From positions 1-5,501 of the forward strand of contig DASTCC010000402.1 of assembly GCA_035711465.1 (NCBI GenBank): 5,501 nucleotides of DNA, given 5' to 3'. The notes below the pieces were generated by a model that saw only the letters and a list, made by a program, of their open reading frames with translations, searched no databases and was not told where the DNA came from. This document shows, in pieces, positions 4,761 through 5,501 of the stretch; within the stretch, counting starts at the first letter, position 1; every line of letters starts with the position of its first letter. Made by a program: the position numbers and the translations under genes. Origin of the DNA: DASTCC01 sp035711465 (lineage in GTDB: Bacteria > Acidobacteriota > Vicinamibacteria > Vicinamibacterales > SCN-69-37).

Positions 4761-5501
4761 ATGCGTGCTGTTCGGGACGACATCCGGTTTGCGCTTCGAC
4801 GATTGCGGCAGCAGCCGGGATTCACGGTGGTGGCCGTCCTGACGCTGGCGCTCGGGCTGGGAGCCAATACCGCGATCTTCACGTTGCTCCATGCGGTGAT
4901 GCTGCGTTCGCTTCCGGTCACGCGGCCCACCGAGCTCTACCGCCTGGGCGACACCTTCAACTGCTGCGTCAACTCGGGCCTCCAAACGAGCTATTCCCTT
5001 TTTTCATATCCGCTGTTTGCGCACCTCCGCGACGAGCTGAAGGAGTTCGACGAGCTCGCCGCCTTCCAGGCGACGGCGCCGGTCACGCCGTTGCGGCCGC
5101 CGACGGGGCCGTCGGTGTCGGTGCCGGCGACGTACGTGTCCGGGAATTACTTCCGGGTGATGGGCGTCGGCGCCGCTACCGGACGCGTGTTGACCCCGGG
5201 CGACGACGTCGTCGGATCGCCGCCGGTGATGGTCATGAGCCACCGCGCGTTCGTCGAGCAGTTCGGCGGCGACGCGTCGCTCATCGGCCAGGCCTTCATG
5301 ATCAACGGGGTGGCGGTCACGCTCGTCGGCGTCACCACGCCCGGGTTCTTCGGCGAGACGATCCGGCCCAATCCGGCCGGGCTCTGGATTCCGCTCGGCC
5401 AGGAACCGGTGATCCGCGGCGCCGAGACGTCGCTGGTCGGCAGGCCTGCGCAGGACTGGCTCTACGCGATCGGGCGGGTGTCCTCGACGCCCAACCTCGA
5501 T
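4761..5501 (+). CDS. Second ADOP-type permease, N-terminal part (runs off window)
   Basis: The 247 codons present are the N-terminal part of an ADOP/MacB-like permease, and the frame is still open at the window end. It starts with the classic signature DIRFALRRLRQQPGFT (7-22), followed by TM1 (about 21-48) containing TLALGLGANTAIF (28-40). A periplasmic MacB core-like domain follows, with FSYPLFAHLRD (81-91), GNYFRVMGVGAATGRVLTPGDD (128-149, split here as GNYFRV and GVGAATGR), SHRAFVEQFGGDASLIGQ (160-177) and TLVGVTTPGFFGE (187-199). It lacks the soluble prefix seen in the first permease. A vicinal cysteine pair, Cys68-Cys69 (TFNCCVNSG), lies in the extracytoplasmic part. A GGAGG site 5 nt upstream supports the start. 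It lies on the same strand 126 bp after the first permease, so the two are probably partly co-transcribed. Substrate is unknown. About 550 or more residues should follow downstream if it has the usual family length. Confidence 0.93.
   Translation, partial: MRAVRDDIRFALRRLRQQPGFTVVAVLTLALGLGANTAIFTLLHAVMLRSLPVTRPTELYRLGDTFNCCVNSGLQTSYSLFSYPLFAHLRDELKEFDELAAFQATAPVTPLRPPTGPSVSVPATYVSGNYFRVMGVGAATGRVLTPGDDVVGSPPVMVMSHRAFVEQFGGDASLIGQAFMINGVAVTLVGVTTPGFFGETIRPNPAGLWIPLGQEPVIRGAETSLVGRPAQDWLYAIGRVSSTPNLD

Noticed and set aside
4632..4763. Possible readthrough fusion of the two permeases, since both are in one frame with no stop between 4635 and 4760
   Set aside because: The intervening 42 codons translate to Arg/Ala-rich low-complexity sequence, and the second permease has its own ribosome binding site and a canonical N-terminus. 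Open frames of this length are expected by chance at this GC content.
4307..4985. Overlapping minus-strand open frames at the end of the first permease and start of the second
   Set aside because: They run across the gap and through clear + strand permease motifs, and the products are Arg/Ala/Ser-rich with no domain.

Overview
This 5.5 kb, very GC-rich (roughly 70% by eye), densely coding window looks like an Acidobacteriota chromosome, perhaps of the Vicinamibacteria type. The main reason is a PadR-family regulator immediately followed by large FtsX/MacB-type permeases with no ATPase gene in view. That arrangement is characteristic of the 'acidobacterial duplicated orphan permease' (ADOP) family. 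All convincing genes are on the + strand, and the long minus-strand frames are shadows of GC-rich coding DNA.

Layout. (1) Positions 1-717 hold the C-terminal part of a LytS-like membrane sensor histidine kinase. It overlaps by 4 bp (ATGA) a LytTR-type response regulator at 714-1466, so the two form one translationally coupled two-component system. (2) Positions 1467-1654 are non-coding. They hold a low-complexity, heptad-repeat G/C tract able to fold into a large stem-loop, then a short AT-rich island with a dyad and a -10-like element directly before the next gene. (3) A 110-aa PadR-family repressor (1655-1987) lies 4 bp upstream of an 880-aa ADOP permease (1992-4634). (4) A 126-bp gap with a perfect 22-bp palindrome and a second small hairpin leads into a second ADOP-type permease that starts at 4761 and runs off the window.

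How the genes probably work together. The kinase would phosphorylate Asp60 of the LytTR regulator, which would bind DNA through its C-terminal domain; its target genes cannot be told from this window. The PadR protein probably represses its own promoter and the downstream permease(s). The first permease carries a cytoplasmic prefix segment before TM1 and the second does not, so they are two architectural subtypes side by side. Substrate and energy source are unknown. No ATP-binding cassette gene is visible, as expected for this orphan family.

I found no RNA genes, CRISPR arrays, insertion sequences or phage genes. Nothing here proves a wholly new system. The best leads are the probable leaderless, self-repressed PadR promoter, the heptad-repeat stem-loop, the intercistronic palindrome, and a striking excess of CGATCG that almost stops in the last gene.
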